The translations under genes and the position numbers were made by a program. Under the pieces are notes generated by a model, which was not told the origin of the DNA, did not search any database, and saw only the letters and a list, made by a program, of their open reading frames with translations. From Stercoripulliclostridium_A sp964480195 (GTDB lineage Bacteria > Bacillota > Clostridia > Christensenellales > DTU072): a stretch of 33,147 nucleotides of DNA. This document shows positions 14,960-23,277 of this stretch, in pieces. Positions within the stretch are counted from its first letter, which is position 1; each line of letters begins with the position of its first letter. The DNA is taken from contig CAYZOJ010000011.1 in assembly GCA_964480195.1 (NCBI GenBank), positions 1-33,147 on the forward strand, written 5' to 3'.

Positions 14960-16633
14960 ATGTCGGACTGTCTGACTCTTAAAAAATCGAATTGCAAGAA
15001 TTGCTATAAATGTATCAGACATTGCCCGGTAAAATCAATAAGATTTTCCGGCAATCAGGCGCACATTATAGGCGACGAGTGCATACTCTGCGGACAATGT
15101 TTTGTCGTTTGTCCTCAAAACGCAAAAGAGATAACCAGCGAACTCGAAAAGGTCAAGGTTCTTTTGCAAAGCGGAGAACCCGTATATGTCAGTTTGGCGC
15201 CGTCGTTTATCGCAAACTATGACGGAGTCGGAATCAACGGTATGCGCAAGGCTCTCGAAGCTCTCGGGTTTGCGGGAGTCGAAGAAACCGCAATCGGCGC
15301 GACGATAGTCAAGCGCGAGTACGAAAGACTTATGACGGAGGAGCACAGAGATATTATCATATCTTCCTGTTGCCACACCGTAAACCTCTTAATACAAAAA
15401 TATTTCCCCAAGGAACTCCCGATGCTTGCGGACGTGCTTTCTCCGATGCAGGCGCACGCCGAGGACATCAAAAGGCGTGTTAAGGGTGCCAAAGTCGTAT
15501 TTATAGGACCCTGTCTTTCCAAAAAGGACGAGGCGACACACTATACCGACATAGTGGACGCGGTACTTACGTTTGAAGAACTTACCCATTGGTTAAAAGA
15601 AAAGAACGTTAAACTCGAAGCCGACCCCGACGTAACCCAAAAGTCGAAAGCAAGATTTTTCCCGACCACCGGCGGTATACTCAAAACCATGGAGCAAAAC
15701 CCCGATTACGCGTATCTCGCAATCGACGGTATCGAGAACTGCATATCCGCTCTTAGGGATATCGAGAACGGCAAAACGCACAAGTGCTTTATAGAGATGT
15801 CTGCTTGCGTCGGTAGCTGTATAGGCGGTCCGGTTATGGAAAAATTCCATCGTTCGCCGGTCAACGATTATATGTCCGTCGTGCGTTATGCAGGGAAGGA
15901 AGACTTCGAAGTCGAGCAACCCGACATAGTGGAAATCCGCAAGAATTTCGGACGTATAGAGCGTCGCGGAACCGAGCCTCTCGAATACGAGATAGCGGAA
16001 GTCCTTAAAAAAATGGGAAAAGTTAAACCCGAGGACGAGTTGAACTGCGGATCGTGCGGATACAACACTTGTCGCGAAAAGGCGATTGCCGTACTTCGCG
16101 GAAAAGCCGAAATTTCGATGTGTCTTCCGTACCTTAAAGACAAGGCGGAAAGTTTCTCGGATTGCATAGTAAACAATACCCCCAACGGGCTTATCGTGTT
16201 AAACGAAAATCTCGAAGTTCAGCAGATAAACTCCGCCGCGCGCAAGATAATGAACGTGCGTTCGGCATCCGACGTCATGGGCGAACCCGTGGTAAGGATA
16301 CTCGACCCCGGCATATTCCTACGTGTTTTGAATTCCAAGCGCAGTGTCAGGGACCAGAAAGTATATCTTGCCGAATACAAAAAGTATGTCGAGCAGACTG
16401 TCGTATACGACCCGACGTATCAGTTGTTGGTTTGCATAATGCGCGACGTTACCGATGAACAGAATGAACGCGACAAGAAAGAAAGTATCAGCCGTCAGAC
16501 GATAGAGATTGCGGATAACGTAGTCGAAAAGCAGATGCGTATAGTACAGGAAATCGCGTCTTTACTCGGCGAAACCGCCGCGGAAACCAAGATAGCGCTT
16601 ACCAAGCTCAAGGAGTCCATAGCCGATGAATGA
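14960..16633 (+). CDS. hydS: Sensory-type [FeFe]-hydrogenase with C-terminal PAS domain (HydS-like)
   Basis: The 557-residue protein has, in order: two [4Fe-4S] ferredoxin motifs (Cys12/15/18/22 and Cys41/44/47/51); an H-cluster domain with Cys137-Cys138 (SSCCHT), Cys185 (GPCLSKKDE), Cys283 and Cys287 (MSACVGSC); an extra four-cysteine Fe-S module (Cys363/366/371/388); a PAS domain (about 395-500); and a helical coiled-coil tail. In catalytic enzymes the three motifs read TSCCPxW, MPCxxKK and EMMAC or similar. Here Pro is His after the cysteines, Met is Gly before PC, and Met is Ser before AC. The last two changes are the ones I recall for the Thermotoga maritima sensor HydS. The likely role is sensing H2 or redox state and passing it on through the PAS and coil to the phosphatase encoded next, whose start it overlaps by 8 nt. 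Confidence 0.9.
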   Translation: MSDCLTLKKSNCKNCYKCIRHCPVKSIRFSGNQAHIIGDECILCGQCFVVCPQNAKEITSELEKVKVLLQSGEPVYVSLAPSFIANYDGVGINGMRKALEALGFAGVEETAIGATIVKREYERLMTEEHRDIIISSCCHTVNLLIQKYFPKELPMLADVLSPMQAHAEDIKRRVKGAKVVFIGPCLSKKDEATHYTDIVDAVLTFEELTHWLKEKNVKLEADPDVTQKSKARFFPTTGGILKTMEQNPDYAYLAIDGIENCISALRDIENGKTHKCFIEMSACVGSCIGGPVMEKFHRSPVNDYMSVVRYAGKEDFEVEQPDIVEIRKNFGRIERRGTEPLEYEIAEVLKKMGKVKPEDELNCGSCGYNTCREKAIAVLRGKAEISMCLPYLKDKAESFSDCIVNNTPNGLIVLNENLEVQQINSAARKIMNVRSASDVMGEPVVRILDPGIFLRVLNSKRSVRDQKVYLAEYKKYVEQTVVYDPTYQLLVCIMRDVTDEQNERDKKESISRQTIEIADNVVEKQMRIVQEIASLLGETAAETKIALTKLKESIADE

Positions 16634-17798
16634 TTTATGCGTCGATATCGGATATAAAAGCGTAAACCATTACGGCGAACAGCTTTGCGGGGACCACGTA
16701 GACGTCGTAGAGCAAGACGAAAACTCCACGGTTGTGGTACTTGCGGACGGACTCGGAAGCGGTGTCAAGGCGAGTATACTCTCCACTCTTACGTCAAAGA
16801 TAATATCGACGATGATGGCGGAGGGACTTTCCATAGAAGACTGCGTCGGTACGATAGCGGCAACTCTTCCGATATGTTCGGTTCGCGGAGTGGCGTACTC
16901 GACGTTTACGATAATCCATATAGTCAATAACAGGGAAGCGGAAATCATCCAGTACGACAATCCCGACGTCATACTCATACGCGACTACAAGAATACCGAT
17001 TATCCCAAAACGGAGATGAATATCGGCGGAAAGCGTATATACAAATCCGTTATAAGCCTAAAAGAGGGCGACGTATTCGTGGCGATGAGCGACGGTTGCC
17101 CGCACGCGGGAATGGGAATAAGCTATAATTTCGGCTGGAAGCGCGCTGACATTATTGAATTTATGGAAGCGGTGGCGGCGGCGGGATATACCGCAAAGAC
17201 GCTCTCGACCATACTCGTAGACAAGTGTTTCGAGCTGTACGGACAAAAGCCCGGCGATGATGCTACCGCGTGTGTCGTCAAAGTCCGTAAGCGCGAGCCG
17301 ATGAACATTCTGTTCGGACCTCCGTCCAATCGCGACGATTGCAATAGGATGATGGCGCTCTTCTTCTCAAAAGAGGGTAAACACATCGTATGCGGAGGAA
17401 CTACCTCGTCAATCGCGTCGAAGTACCTCGGTAAGCCCATTAAAGCGAGTTTGAACTTTACGGCAAAAGACGTGCCTCCGACGGCGGAAATTGAGGGCGT
17501 AGACCTCGTTACCGAAGGCGTTATCACCATAAACAAGGTTTTGGAGTACGCCAAAGACGCTCTCGGCGCCAACACGATGTACGAAAAATGGGGCTACGGG
17601 CACGACGGCGCGTCGCTTATATGCAGACTATTGTTCGAAGAAGCCACGGACATCAACTTCTTCGTAGGAAGGGCGGTAAATCCCGCGCACCAGAATCCGG
17701 ATTTGCCGATAAACTTCAACATAAAAATGAACCTCGTCGAGGAACTCACCAAATGCCTGAAACAGATGGGCAAGCGTATTAAGGTAAGTTACTTTTAG
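16626..17798 (+). CDS. PP2C/SpoIIE-type protein phosphatase
   Basis: The N-terminal ~215 residues form a PPM/SpoIIE-like serine/threonine phosphatase domain. The metal-binding motifs are VVLADGLGSG (about 36-45), AMSDGCPHAG and GDDATACVV (about 205-213). All aspartates are present. The remaining ~170 residues (from MNILFGPPSNRDDC) are an additional domain I do not recognise, with GHDGASL and conserved Asn and Asp residues; it may be regulatory. It is not a sporulation SpoIIE: there are no membrane segments. The gene overlaps hydS by 8 nt (ATGAATGA) and shares its ribosome site region AAGGAG, so the two products are made in step. It probably opposes the APH-fold kinase in the same operon. Confidence 0.85.
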   Translation: MNDLCVDIGYKSVNHYGEQLCGDHVDVVEQDENSTVVVLADGLGSGVKASILSTLTSKIISTMMAEGLSIEDCVGTIAATLPICSVRGVAYSTFTIIHIVNNREAEIIQYDNPDVILIRDYKNTDYPKTEMNIGGKRIYKSVISLKEGDVFVAMSDGCPHAGMGISYNFGWKRADIIEFMEAVAAAGYTAKTLSTILVDKCFELYGQKPGDDATACVVKVRKREPMNILFGPPSNRDDCNRMMALFFSKEGKHIVCGGTTSSIASKYLGKPIKASLNFTAKDVPPTAEIEGVDLVTEGVITINKVLEYAKDALGANTMYEKWGYGHDGASLICRLLFEEATDINFFVGRAVNPAHQNPDLPINFNIKMNLVEELTKCLKQMGKRIKVSYF

Positions 17799-17807
17799 GA
17801 GACAGAA

Positions 17808-19232
17808 ATGCCAATATTCGATACTGAAGTACAACATTTGAAGTATAAGGTCTTGCGTGAAGTCGCTCGCCACGCATGGGCGGGCAACCTTACCGAAAAC
17901 CTCATGGACATCCCTAATAAAATCGTGCCCGGCAAAGTACCGATGGTACGTTGTTGTGTGTATAAAGAGCGCGCCATAGTGAGCGAGCGTATCAAAATGG
18001 CTATGGGAGGTGACAAAAACAACCCCAACCCCATACAGGTAATAGATATAGCTTGTGACGAGTGTCCGATAGGCGGATACGAAGTGACCGGAGCGTGCAG
18101 AGGTTGTATTGCACACCGTTGTGAGTCGGCGTGTAAGTTTGGTGCCATAACGTTTGACCAAAATCACGTTGCGCATATAGATAAGAGCAAGTGCAAAGAG
18201 TGCGGAATGTGCGCAAAGGTTTGCCCCTATAACGCGATACAGAATTATAAGCGCCCGTGCGAAGTATCCTGCAAAGTCAACGCTATATATATGGGAGCCG
18301 ATAAGGAAGCCTGCATAGATAATTCCAAGTGCATATCTTGCGGAGCGTGCGTATATCAATGCCCGTTCGGAGCGATAACCGATAAGTCGTATATCCTCGA
18401 CGCGGTAGATATTCTCAAAGGAAGCGACGGCAATAAGAAGTATAAAACTTACGCAATCGTCGCGCCGAGCATTTCCAGCCAGTTCACCTACGCAAAACTC
18501 GGGCAGGTGATTACGGGACTTAAAGAACTCGGGTTCTTTACCGTCATCGAAACGGCACTCGGAGCAGATATGGTGGCGGAATCCGAATCGAGAGAACTTG
18601 CCGAAAAAGGCTTTTTGACGAGCTCTTGTTGCCCGGCTTTCGTCGCGTATATCGAAAAGGAATTCCCGGCTTTGGTAAAACACATATCCCATAATCTTTC
18701 CCCTATGGGCACGATTGCCAAGTATCTTAAAGACAACGAGCCCGAATGCAAGGTAATATTCATCGGACCGTGCACCGCAAAGAAAGCCGAATTCCAAAAG
18801 GAAAGCGTCAAAAAGTATGTCGACGTAGTATTGACGTTTGAAGAATTGCAAGCGCTGTTCGACAGTAAGGACCTCGACATAACCACTCTAAAAGAAGACG
18901 TACTCGACAACGCGTCGTATTTCGGAAGAATCTTTGCCCGTAGCGGAGGACTTACCGACGCCGTAAAAGAAGCTATGGCGGAACAGGGGATAGATTTCGA
19001 CTTGAAGCCGTGCGCTTGCGACGGAATCGAGCAATGCCGTATAGCCCTTCTCAAAAAGAACAGGAACGTCCTCAACGCCAACTTTATCGAAGGTATGGCG
19101 TGCGTAGGCGGTTGTATAGGCGGTGCGGGATGCCTTACTCACGGCGAAAAGAATAAATCGGAAGTCGATAAATACGGTATGGAAGCATACGAAAAGAAGA
19201 TTTCCGACGCCACCAAACTTGTAAAAAAATAG
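17808..19232 (+). CDS. hydA: Ferredoxin-domain [FeFe]-hydrogenase (group B type)
   Basis: The 474-residue cytosolic iron hydrogenase has a cysteine-rich N-terminus. It includes CDECPIGGYE and CRGCIAHRCESAC and two classic 4Fe-4S motifs (KCKECGMCAKVCP and KCISCGACVYQCP). The H-cluster domain has Cys274-Cys275 (TSSCCPAF), Cys322 (GPCTAKKAEF) and Cys432/Cys436 (EGMACVGGCIGG). The SCCPAF form of the first motif and the extra N-terminal cysteines point to group B rather than the bifurcating group A. It lacks the NuoE/NuoF partners, so ferredoxin is the likely electron donor. TAGGAG precedes the ATG. As the last gene before the large terminator, it is presumably the enzyme whose expression the cluster controls. 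A similar adhE-hydS-hydA2 neighbourhood has been described in Ruminococcus albus (from memory). Confidence 0.92.
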   Translation: MPIFDTEVQHLKYKVLREVARHAWAGNLTENLMDIPNKIVPGKVPMVRCCVYKERAIVSERIKMAMGGDKNNPNPIQVIDIACDECPIGGYEVTGACRGCIAHRCESACKFGAITFDQNHVAHIDKSKCKECGMCAKVCPYNAIQNYKRPCEVSCKVNAIYMGADKEACIDNSKCISCGACVYQCPFGAITDKSYILDAVDILKGSDGNKKYKTYAIVAPSISSQFTYAKLGQVITGLKELGFFTVIETALGADMVAESESRELAEKGFLTSSCCPAFVAYIEKEFPALVKHISHNLSPMGTIAKYLKDNEPECKVIFIGPCTAKKAEFQKESVKKYVDVVLTFEELQALFDSKDLDITTLKEDVLDNASYFGRIFARSGGLTDAVKEAMAEQGIDFDLKPCACDGIEQCRIALLKKNRNVLNANFIEGMACVGGCIGGAGCLTHGEKNKSEVDKYGMEAYEKKISDATKLVKK

Positions 19233-19254
19233 TAGTAGTTATCTTTGCTTTAGC

Positions 19255-19297
19255 TTTAACAAAATGCGCAACCCGTAGGGTTGCGCATTTTGTTAAA
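19255..19297. terminator. Perfect 20-bp bidirectional terminator
   Basis: Arms 19255-19274 and 19278-19297 are perfectly complementary around the 3-nt loop GTA. The outer ends are T/A-rich (TTTAAC-AAAA), so each strand gives a GC stem followed by U-rich sequence. It sits between the convergent hydrogenase (plus) and glycerophosphodiesterase (minus) genes. Confidence 0.92.
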
Positions 19298-19318
19298 TGT
19301 AAATAACAAGTTAACGGG

Positions 19319-20020
19319 TTATACTTTGCCGGAAAAATCGCAATCGGTTGTGATGTAATCCACGCCGAGCAACATAAAGTGGCGAACGGCACCGAGTTTG
19401 TTTACCGTCCAAACATTGACTTCTCTGCCGAGCCTATGGGCTTTACGTATAAGAGCGCCCGACGTAAACAGGAATAGGAGATCTACGTCGTAATTTCTGT
19501 TTATATAAGCTCTGCCGGCGACGGGGTATTTGCTCAGAACCTGCGAACGGATTTTGGGATTTATCGCGCGAAGCCTTGCGATGTTTATAAAATGGAAGCT
19601 TATAAATACCGCATTGTCAAGACCCACGATACGGTCGACCATTTCGATAAGTCCCAAGAGCATATCTTTTTTAGGAATGCATTTGAGCTCTATGATCGGA
19701 ACCTTTCCGCCGAGTTTACAAAGTTGCAAATAGGTTTCCGCCGTGCATATGTAGCTGTCGCCCTCTATTTGTGCGCTTCCGACCTTGCCGAGATTCATAG
19801 GTAGCTTTTGGGCTTCCTCATACGTGATATTGGATACCGAAATCGTTTCGTTTGCAAACGGGTTGTTGTCATGACAGCACACCCATTTTTTATCCGACGT
19901 GTACCATAAATCCGTTTCTATGCCATAAAAGAAGGGGCTGTGCGCGGCGGCGCGGAAAGCCTTTTCGCTGTTTTGATAATATACTGAACTCAAACCTCTG
20001 TGTGCGATAAATCTTGTCAT
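19319..20020 (-). CDS. Glycerophosphodiester phosphodiesterase family protein
   Basis: This 233-residue TIM-barrel enzyme hydrolyses glycerophosphodiesters to sn-glycerol-3-phosphate and an alcohol. The signature AHRG with NSEKAF, GIETDLWYT (metal-binding Glu and Asp) and the second catalytic histidine in CCHDN are present, together with PIIELK and VNVWTVNK near the end. It has no signal peptide, so it acts in the cytosol on lipid head groups or phospholipid turnover products. AGAGG lies 5 nt before the ATG. A promoter at 20064-20092 gives it its own start, although it lies downstream of the PHP gene on the same strand. Confidence 0.93.
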   Translation of the reverse strand: MTRFIAHRGLSSVYYQNSEKAFRAAAHSPFFYGIETDLWYTSDKKWVCCHDNNPFANETISVSNITYEEAQKLPMNLGKVGSAQIEGDSYICTAETYLQLCKLGGKVPIIELKCIPKKDMLLGLIEMVDRIVGLDNAVFISFHFINIARLRAINPKIRSQVLSKYPVAGRAYINRNYDVDLLFLFTSGALIRKAHRLGREVNVWTVNKLGAVRHFMLLGVDYITTDCDFSGKV

Positions 20021-20063
20021 GTCGGCCTCTTTAATAGTTTTAGTACTTTAATATTACTTTAAT

Positions 20064-20092
20064 ATAATATACCCACGCGCGACGTATGTCAA
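20064..20092 (-). promoter_or_regulatory. Promoter of the glycerophosphodiesterase gene
   Basis: On the minus strand TTGACA (20092-20087), 17-nt spacer, TATTAT (20069-20064). It is in the short gap after the PHP gene. Confidence 0.82.
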
Positions 20093-20112
20093 TATTAAAA
20101 TTTATAAAATCG

Positions 20113-20865
20113 TCATCTGCGGAACTCGACTTTTTTGAATCTGGCATTGACGATACGCGATTCGACTTCCGGGTAAGGCGCGAGGTATTCGACGACTTGT
20201 TCGAAGCACCCTATGCGTGCGGGATAATGGGCGTCGGAGTTCGCGATAAGGCGAACGTCTGTCGAAAGTATCTTTTCAAAAGACTTATAGGTCATATCTA
20301 TGTGTTTTGCGTTAAGCTCGAGATAGGTGCCGTAATCGGCGCAACACTTTGCGATATCGCCCACGTCGCATATTACGCCGTCGTTCAGGTGTGCGAGAAT
20401 GGCAATCGGGTAACGTTCTATCATCTTGGTAAAGGCCCGCGTATTACGTCGAATAACGTCTTTTGAAGGGCGAATAACGCTCGAAATATATGCGGGGAGA
20501 TAAAGCCTCGTAAAGTCGCCGAACGTGCGAGGACGCGCAAAATAGTGGAATCCCGCCGTAACAAAGTCGAATAGCCCGAATTGATTGCGTTTAAGGTCGA
20601 TTTCGCCGTCCGTGGAGATGATATCCGCTTCTATTGCGTGGTAAATCTCGAGATCGGGAAAGTCATCTCGTAACAATGAAATGCGCTTGGACTGCATTTG
20701 AGCCGTCGAGTATCTCAAAGAAAACCCGGGCGGATTAAAGAAACCGTGGTCGGAAATCGCAATAGCCTGCAAACCCTTTTCGCGGGCGGCGACGATGTTT
20801 GCTTCTATCGAAGAGGCACCGTCCGAATAAAAAGTGTGCGTGTGATAATCCCCGTAAAAATTCAT
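20113..20865 (-). CDS. PHP-domain phosphoesterase
   Basis: The 250-residue protein has the polymerase-and-histidinol-phosphatase metal-hydrolase fold. Metal ligands are visible in GDYHTHTFYSDG (residues 5-16), ISDHG (near 39), EADIIS, AGFHYFAR, ILAHLND and NSDAHYPARIG. It is of the YcdX/histidinol-phosphatase-like group and probably hydrolyses a phosphomonoester. A true HisK role cannot be claimed because no his genes are nearby. Its ATG overlaps the glutamine synthetase stop (TAATG), so it is translated from the same message. Confidence 0.88.
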   Translation of the reverse strand: MNFYGDYHTHTFYSDGASSIEANIVAAREKGLQAIAISDHGFFNPPGFSLRYSTAQMQSKRISLLRDDFPDLEIYHAIEADIISTDGEIDLKRNQFGLFDFVTAGFHYFARPRTFGDFTRLYLPAYISSVIRPSKDVIRRNTRAFTKMIERYPIAILAHLNDGVICDVGDIAKCCADYGTYLELNAKHIDMTYKSFEKILSTDVRLIANSDAHYPARIGCFEQVVEYLAPYPEVESRIVNARFKKVEFRR

Positions 20866-22952
20866 TATTTTACGGAGTAAAGAATGTCCGCGTAAGTCGG
20901 GAACGGCCAGTCGGATTTATCGACTATTACTTCGAGGGCGTCGGACGCGGAACGGAGCATTGCCATATCGACCAAAACAACGTCGTGATAGTATTCCGCG
21001 ACTTCGTAGGCGGTGCCTCTGAGTGCGCCTTCAACGTCTGCTTCCAGCTTTCCGATCGCGCCGTAAATCGCTTTTGCGCCGTTCGAGAGCTTAAATATGA
21101 GGTCGTTTTCGACCGACGAGTCGAGGTTTATAGGCAAACTTTTTTTGTCGAGAGCGAGTTTAACCATTTTACTTTCATATGCCATAACTGCAGGTAGTAT
21201 CTGCTTTTTTGCCATTTCAAGCATAGTTAACGCTTCGATATTTATGGTTTTTGAATAGGCGTCGAGCAATATCTCCATTCTGGAAACTATCTCTCCGCGG
21301 TTGAGTATGCCGTGTTTTTCAAAAAGGCGAACGTTTTTCGGGTCGAGGAAGTGTGGAAGTGCGTCAACCGTCGATTTGAGGTTTAGGAGTCCTCTATTTT
21401 GGGCTTCGGATACCCATTCTGCCGAATAGCTGTTGCCGTTGTAGATAATGCGTTTGTGCTTTTTGTAGTTCTCGGCAACGAGTTCGGTAAGTGCCGAGTG
21501 GAAGTCCTCGGAGCACTCCAATGCGTCCGCGAAGTCGGAAAGAGCCTCCGCCATTATGGTATTCAATATGTAATTTGTGCAAGCAATCGACGCGGAAGAA
21601 CCGAGCATACGGAACTCGAACTTATTACCTGTAAACGCCATCGGCGACGTGCGGTTGCGGTCGGTCGTGTCTTTGGGAATGGGGGGAAGCACCGAAACTC
21701 CGATTTTCATATTCGATTTCTTTTTACCGAGGTAAGCGGAGTGCTTTTCGATTGCTTCGAAAATTTCGGTAAGCTCGTCGCCGAGGAAAATCGAGATGAT
21801 CGAGGGCGGAGCTTCGTTTCCGCCCAAGCGGTGATCGTTCGAAGCGCTCGAAACGGATATGCGCAGTAAATCTTGATACTCGTCTGTCGCCTTGATGACG
21901 GCGGAGATGAACAGCAGGAACTTTGCGTTGTCGTACGGAGTGTCCCCGGGCTCGAAGAGATTGACGCCTGTGTTTGTGGTGAGCGACCAGTTGTTGTGTT
22001 TACCCGAGCCGTTTACTTCGGCAAAAGGTTTTTCGTGGAGGAGGCAAGCCATACCGTGTTTTCCGGCGAGGCTCTTAAGAAGCTCCATCGTCAGCTGATT
22101 TTGGTCGGACGCGAGGTTGACCGTCGAAAAGTAGGGAGCGAGTTCGTGTTGGCTCGGAGCCGCTTCGTTATGCTTGGTCATAGCGGGAACGCCGAGTTTC
22201 CAAAGCTCCGTGTCGAGTTCTTTCATAAAGTCGGAAACTCTATGCTTAATCGAACCGAAGTAGTGGTCGTCCATTTCCTGACCCTTCGGGGGACGTGCGC
22301 CGAACAGCGTTCTTCCTGAGTGAACGAGGTCCATTCTGGGCTCGTAGGCGGTTTTGTCGATGAGGAAATATTCCTGCTCCGCGCCGACGGTAGGAGTAAC
22401 CTTGGTGGCGGGGTCGTTAAAGAGTTTCAGTATTCTGAGTGCCTGACGGTTGACGGCTTCCATACTTCTGAGGAGAGGTGTTTTTTTATCGAGGATTTCA
22501 CCGCCGAAAGAGCAGAACGCCGTAGGTATGCAGAGTGAACCGTCTTTTATAAATGCGTATGCGGAAGTGTCCCACGCAGTATATCCGCGAGCTTCGAAAG
22601 TGGCGCGTAAACCGCCGGAGGGGAAGCTCGAAGCGTCGGGTTCGCCTTTGATGAGCGCTTTACCGCTGAACTTCAAAATAATTTCACTGTCGTTTACGGG
22701 ACGGATGAAACTGTCGTGCTTTTCGGCGGTTACGCCCGTCATGGGTTGGAACCAATGCGTATAGTGAGTGGCGCCGTGTTCGATAGCCCAGTTCATCATG
22801 GCTTCGGCTATTACGTCGGCGACTTCGAGAGTGAGTTCTTTACCGGAGTCGATGGTTTGTCGGAACTCGGAGTACGTATCGGCGGGTATTCTTTCCCGCA
22901 TAACTTTATCGTTGAATACGAGTGTTCCGTAATAAGATGTAACGTTATCCAT
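20865..22952 (-). CDS. glnN: Glutamine synthetase type III
   Basis: Makes glutamine from glutamate and ammonia with ATP; GSIII is the large form (about 700-730 residues) found in Bacteroidetes, cyanobacteria and many Clostridia. At 695 residues the length fits. Motifs include FRPVND, AEQEYFLID, MTKHNEAAPSQHELAPYF and GKHGMACLLHEKPFAEVNGS, followed by DTTDRNRTSPMAFTGNKFEFR. The start at 22952 was preferred over an upstream in-frame codon at 23009 because AAAGGAG lies 5 nt before it and the protein then begins with the usual short N-terminus. It is co-transcribed with the overlapping PHP gene. Promoter and a GC hairpin leader lie just upstream. Confidence 0.96.
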   Translation of the reverse strand: MDNVTSYYGTLVFNDKVMRERIPADTYSEFRQTIDSGKELTLEVADVIAEAMMNWAIEHGATHYTHWFQPMTGVTAEKHDSFIRPVNDSEIILKFSGKALIKGEPDASSFPSGGLRATFEARGYTAWDTSAYAFIKDGSLCIPTAFCSFGGEILDKKTPLLRSMEAVNRQALRILKLFNDPATKVTPTVGAEQEYFLIDKTAYEPRMDLVHSGRTLFGARPPKGQEMDDHYFGSIKHRVSDFMKELDTELWKLGVPAMTKHNEAAPSQHELAPYFSTVNLASDQNQLTMELLKSLAGKHGMACLLHEKPFAEVNGSGKHNNWSLTTNTGVNLFEPGDTPYDNAKFLLFISAVIKATDEYQDLLRISVSSASNDHRLGGNEAPPSIISIFLGDELTEIFEAIEKHSAYLGKKKSNMKIGVSVLPPIPKDTTDRNRTSPMAFTGNKFEFRMLGSSASIACTNYILNTIMAEALSDFADALECSEDFHSALTELVAENYKKHKRIIYNGNSYSAEWVSEAQNRGLLNLKSTVDALPHFLDPKNVRLFEKHGILNRGEIVSRMEILLDAYSKTINIEALTMLEMAKKQILPAVMAYESKMVKLALDKKSLPINLDSSVENDLIFKLSNGAKAIYGAIGKLEADVEGALRGTAYEVAEYYHDVVLVDMAMLRSASDALEVIVDKSDWPFPTYADILYSVK

Positions 22953-22967
22953 ATTAACTCCTTTAAA

Positions 22968-22983
22968 GCGCGCATTCGCGCGC
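22968..22983 (-). other. GC hairpin in the glutamine synthetase leader
   Basis: GCGCGC-N4-GCGCGC, a 6-bp stem with a 4-nt loop, lies between the -10 element and the AAAGGAG of glnN. There is no U-run after it, so it is not a terminator. Confidence 0.6.
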
Positions 22984-22999
22984 GCGAACTTATATCGAA

Positions 23000-23028
23000 A
23001 TAGTATCACACGAGTATTGTCAAGTCAA
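23000..23028 (-). promoter_or_regulatory. Promoter of glnN
   Basis: On the minus strand TTGACT (23028-23023), 17 nt, TACTAT (23005-23000), with a TGA extended -10 element. A TTGACA four nt further downstream would give a 12-13-nt spacer and is unlikely to be used. Confidence 0.7.
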
Positions 23029-23223
23029 ATAAATTTACTCAAAAGGCGGGCTGAATTTTCGGGAAGCGAGCTTTGTTTATGTGTGCTCGGCAAGGCTCGG
23101 AACGTCGATTTTTTAATTGTCGAACCCGAAATAATACTAATTCCGTATCCCGAGATACATAAATGTACAAAAACAGAGAAAAGGCAGGCTTACAAAAAAA
23201 CTTATTAAAATGTCGTCGCGAGA

Positions 23224-23252
23224 TTGTTTTTTTTGTGCGCGCGTGATATAAT
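23224..23252 (+). promoter_or_regulatory. Promoter of the LOR-gap-pgk group
   Basis: TTGTTT (23224-23229), 17 nt, TATAAT (23247-23252) with a TGA extended element. It is 25 nt before the TTG start codon. No separate promoter was seen directly before gap, so gap and pgk may depend on this one. The roughly 200 bp between the two divergent promoters (23029-23223) show no gene or clear structure. Confidence 0.72.
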
Positions 23253-23277
23253 AATAAAAACGCGAAAGGAGTAAGGA

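Noticed and set aside
16626..17798. Sporulation protein SpoIIE
   Set aside because: The phosphatase core is of the SpoIIE/PP2C type, but the ten membrane segments of SpoIIE are missing and the context is hydrogenase-related.
17628..18851. 407-residue minus-strand frame opposite the phosphatase and hydrogenase genes
   Set aside because: It spans two real genes on the plus strand, is composed of improbable Tyr/Cys/Arg-rich sequence, and has no promoter. It is a shadow frame.
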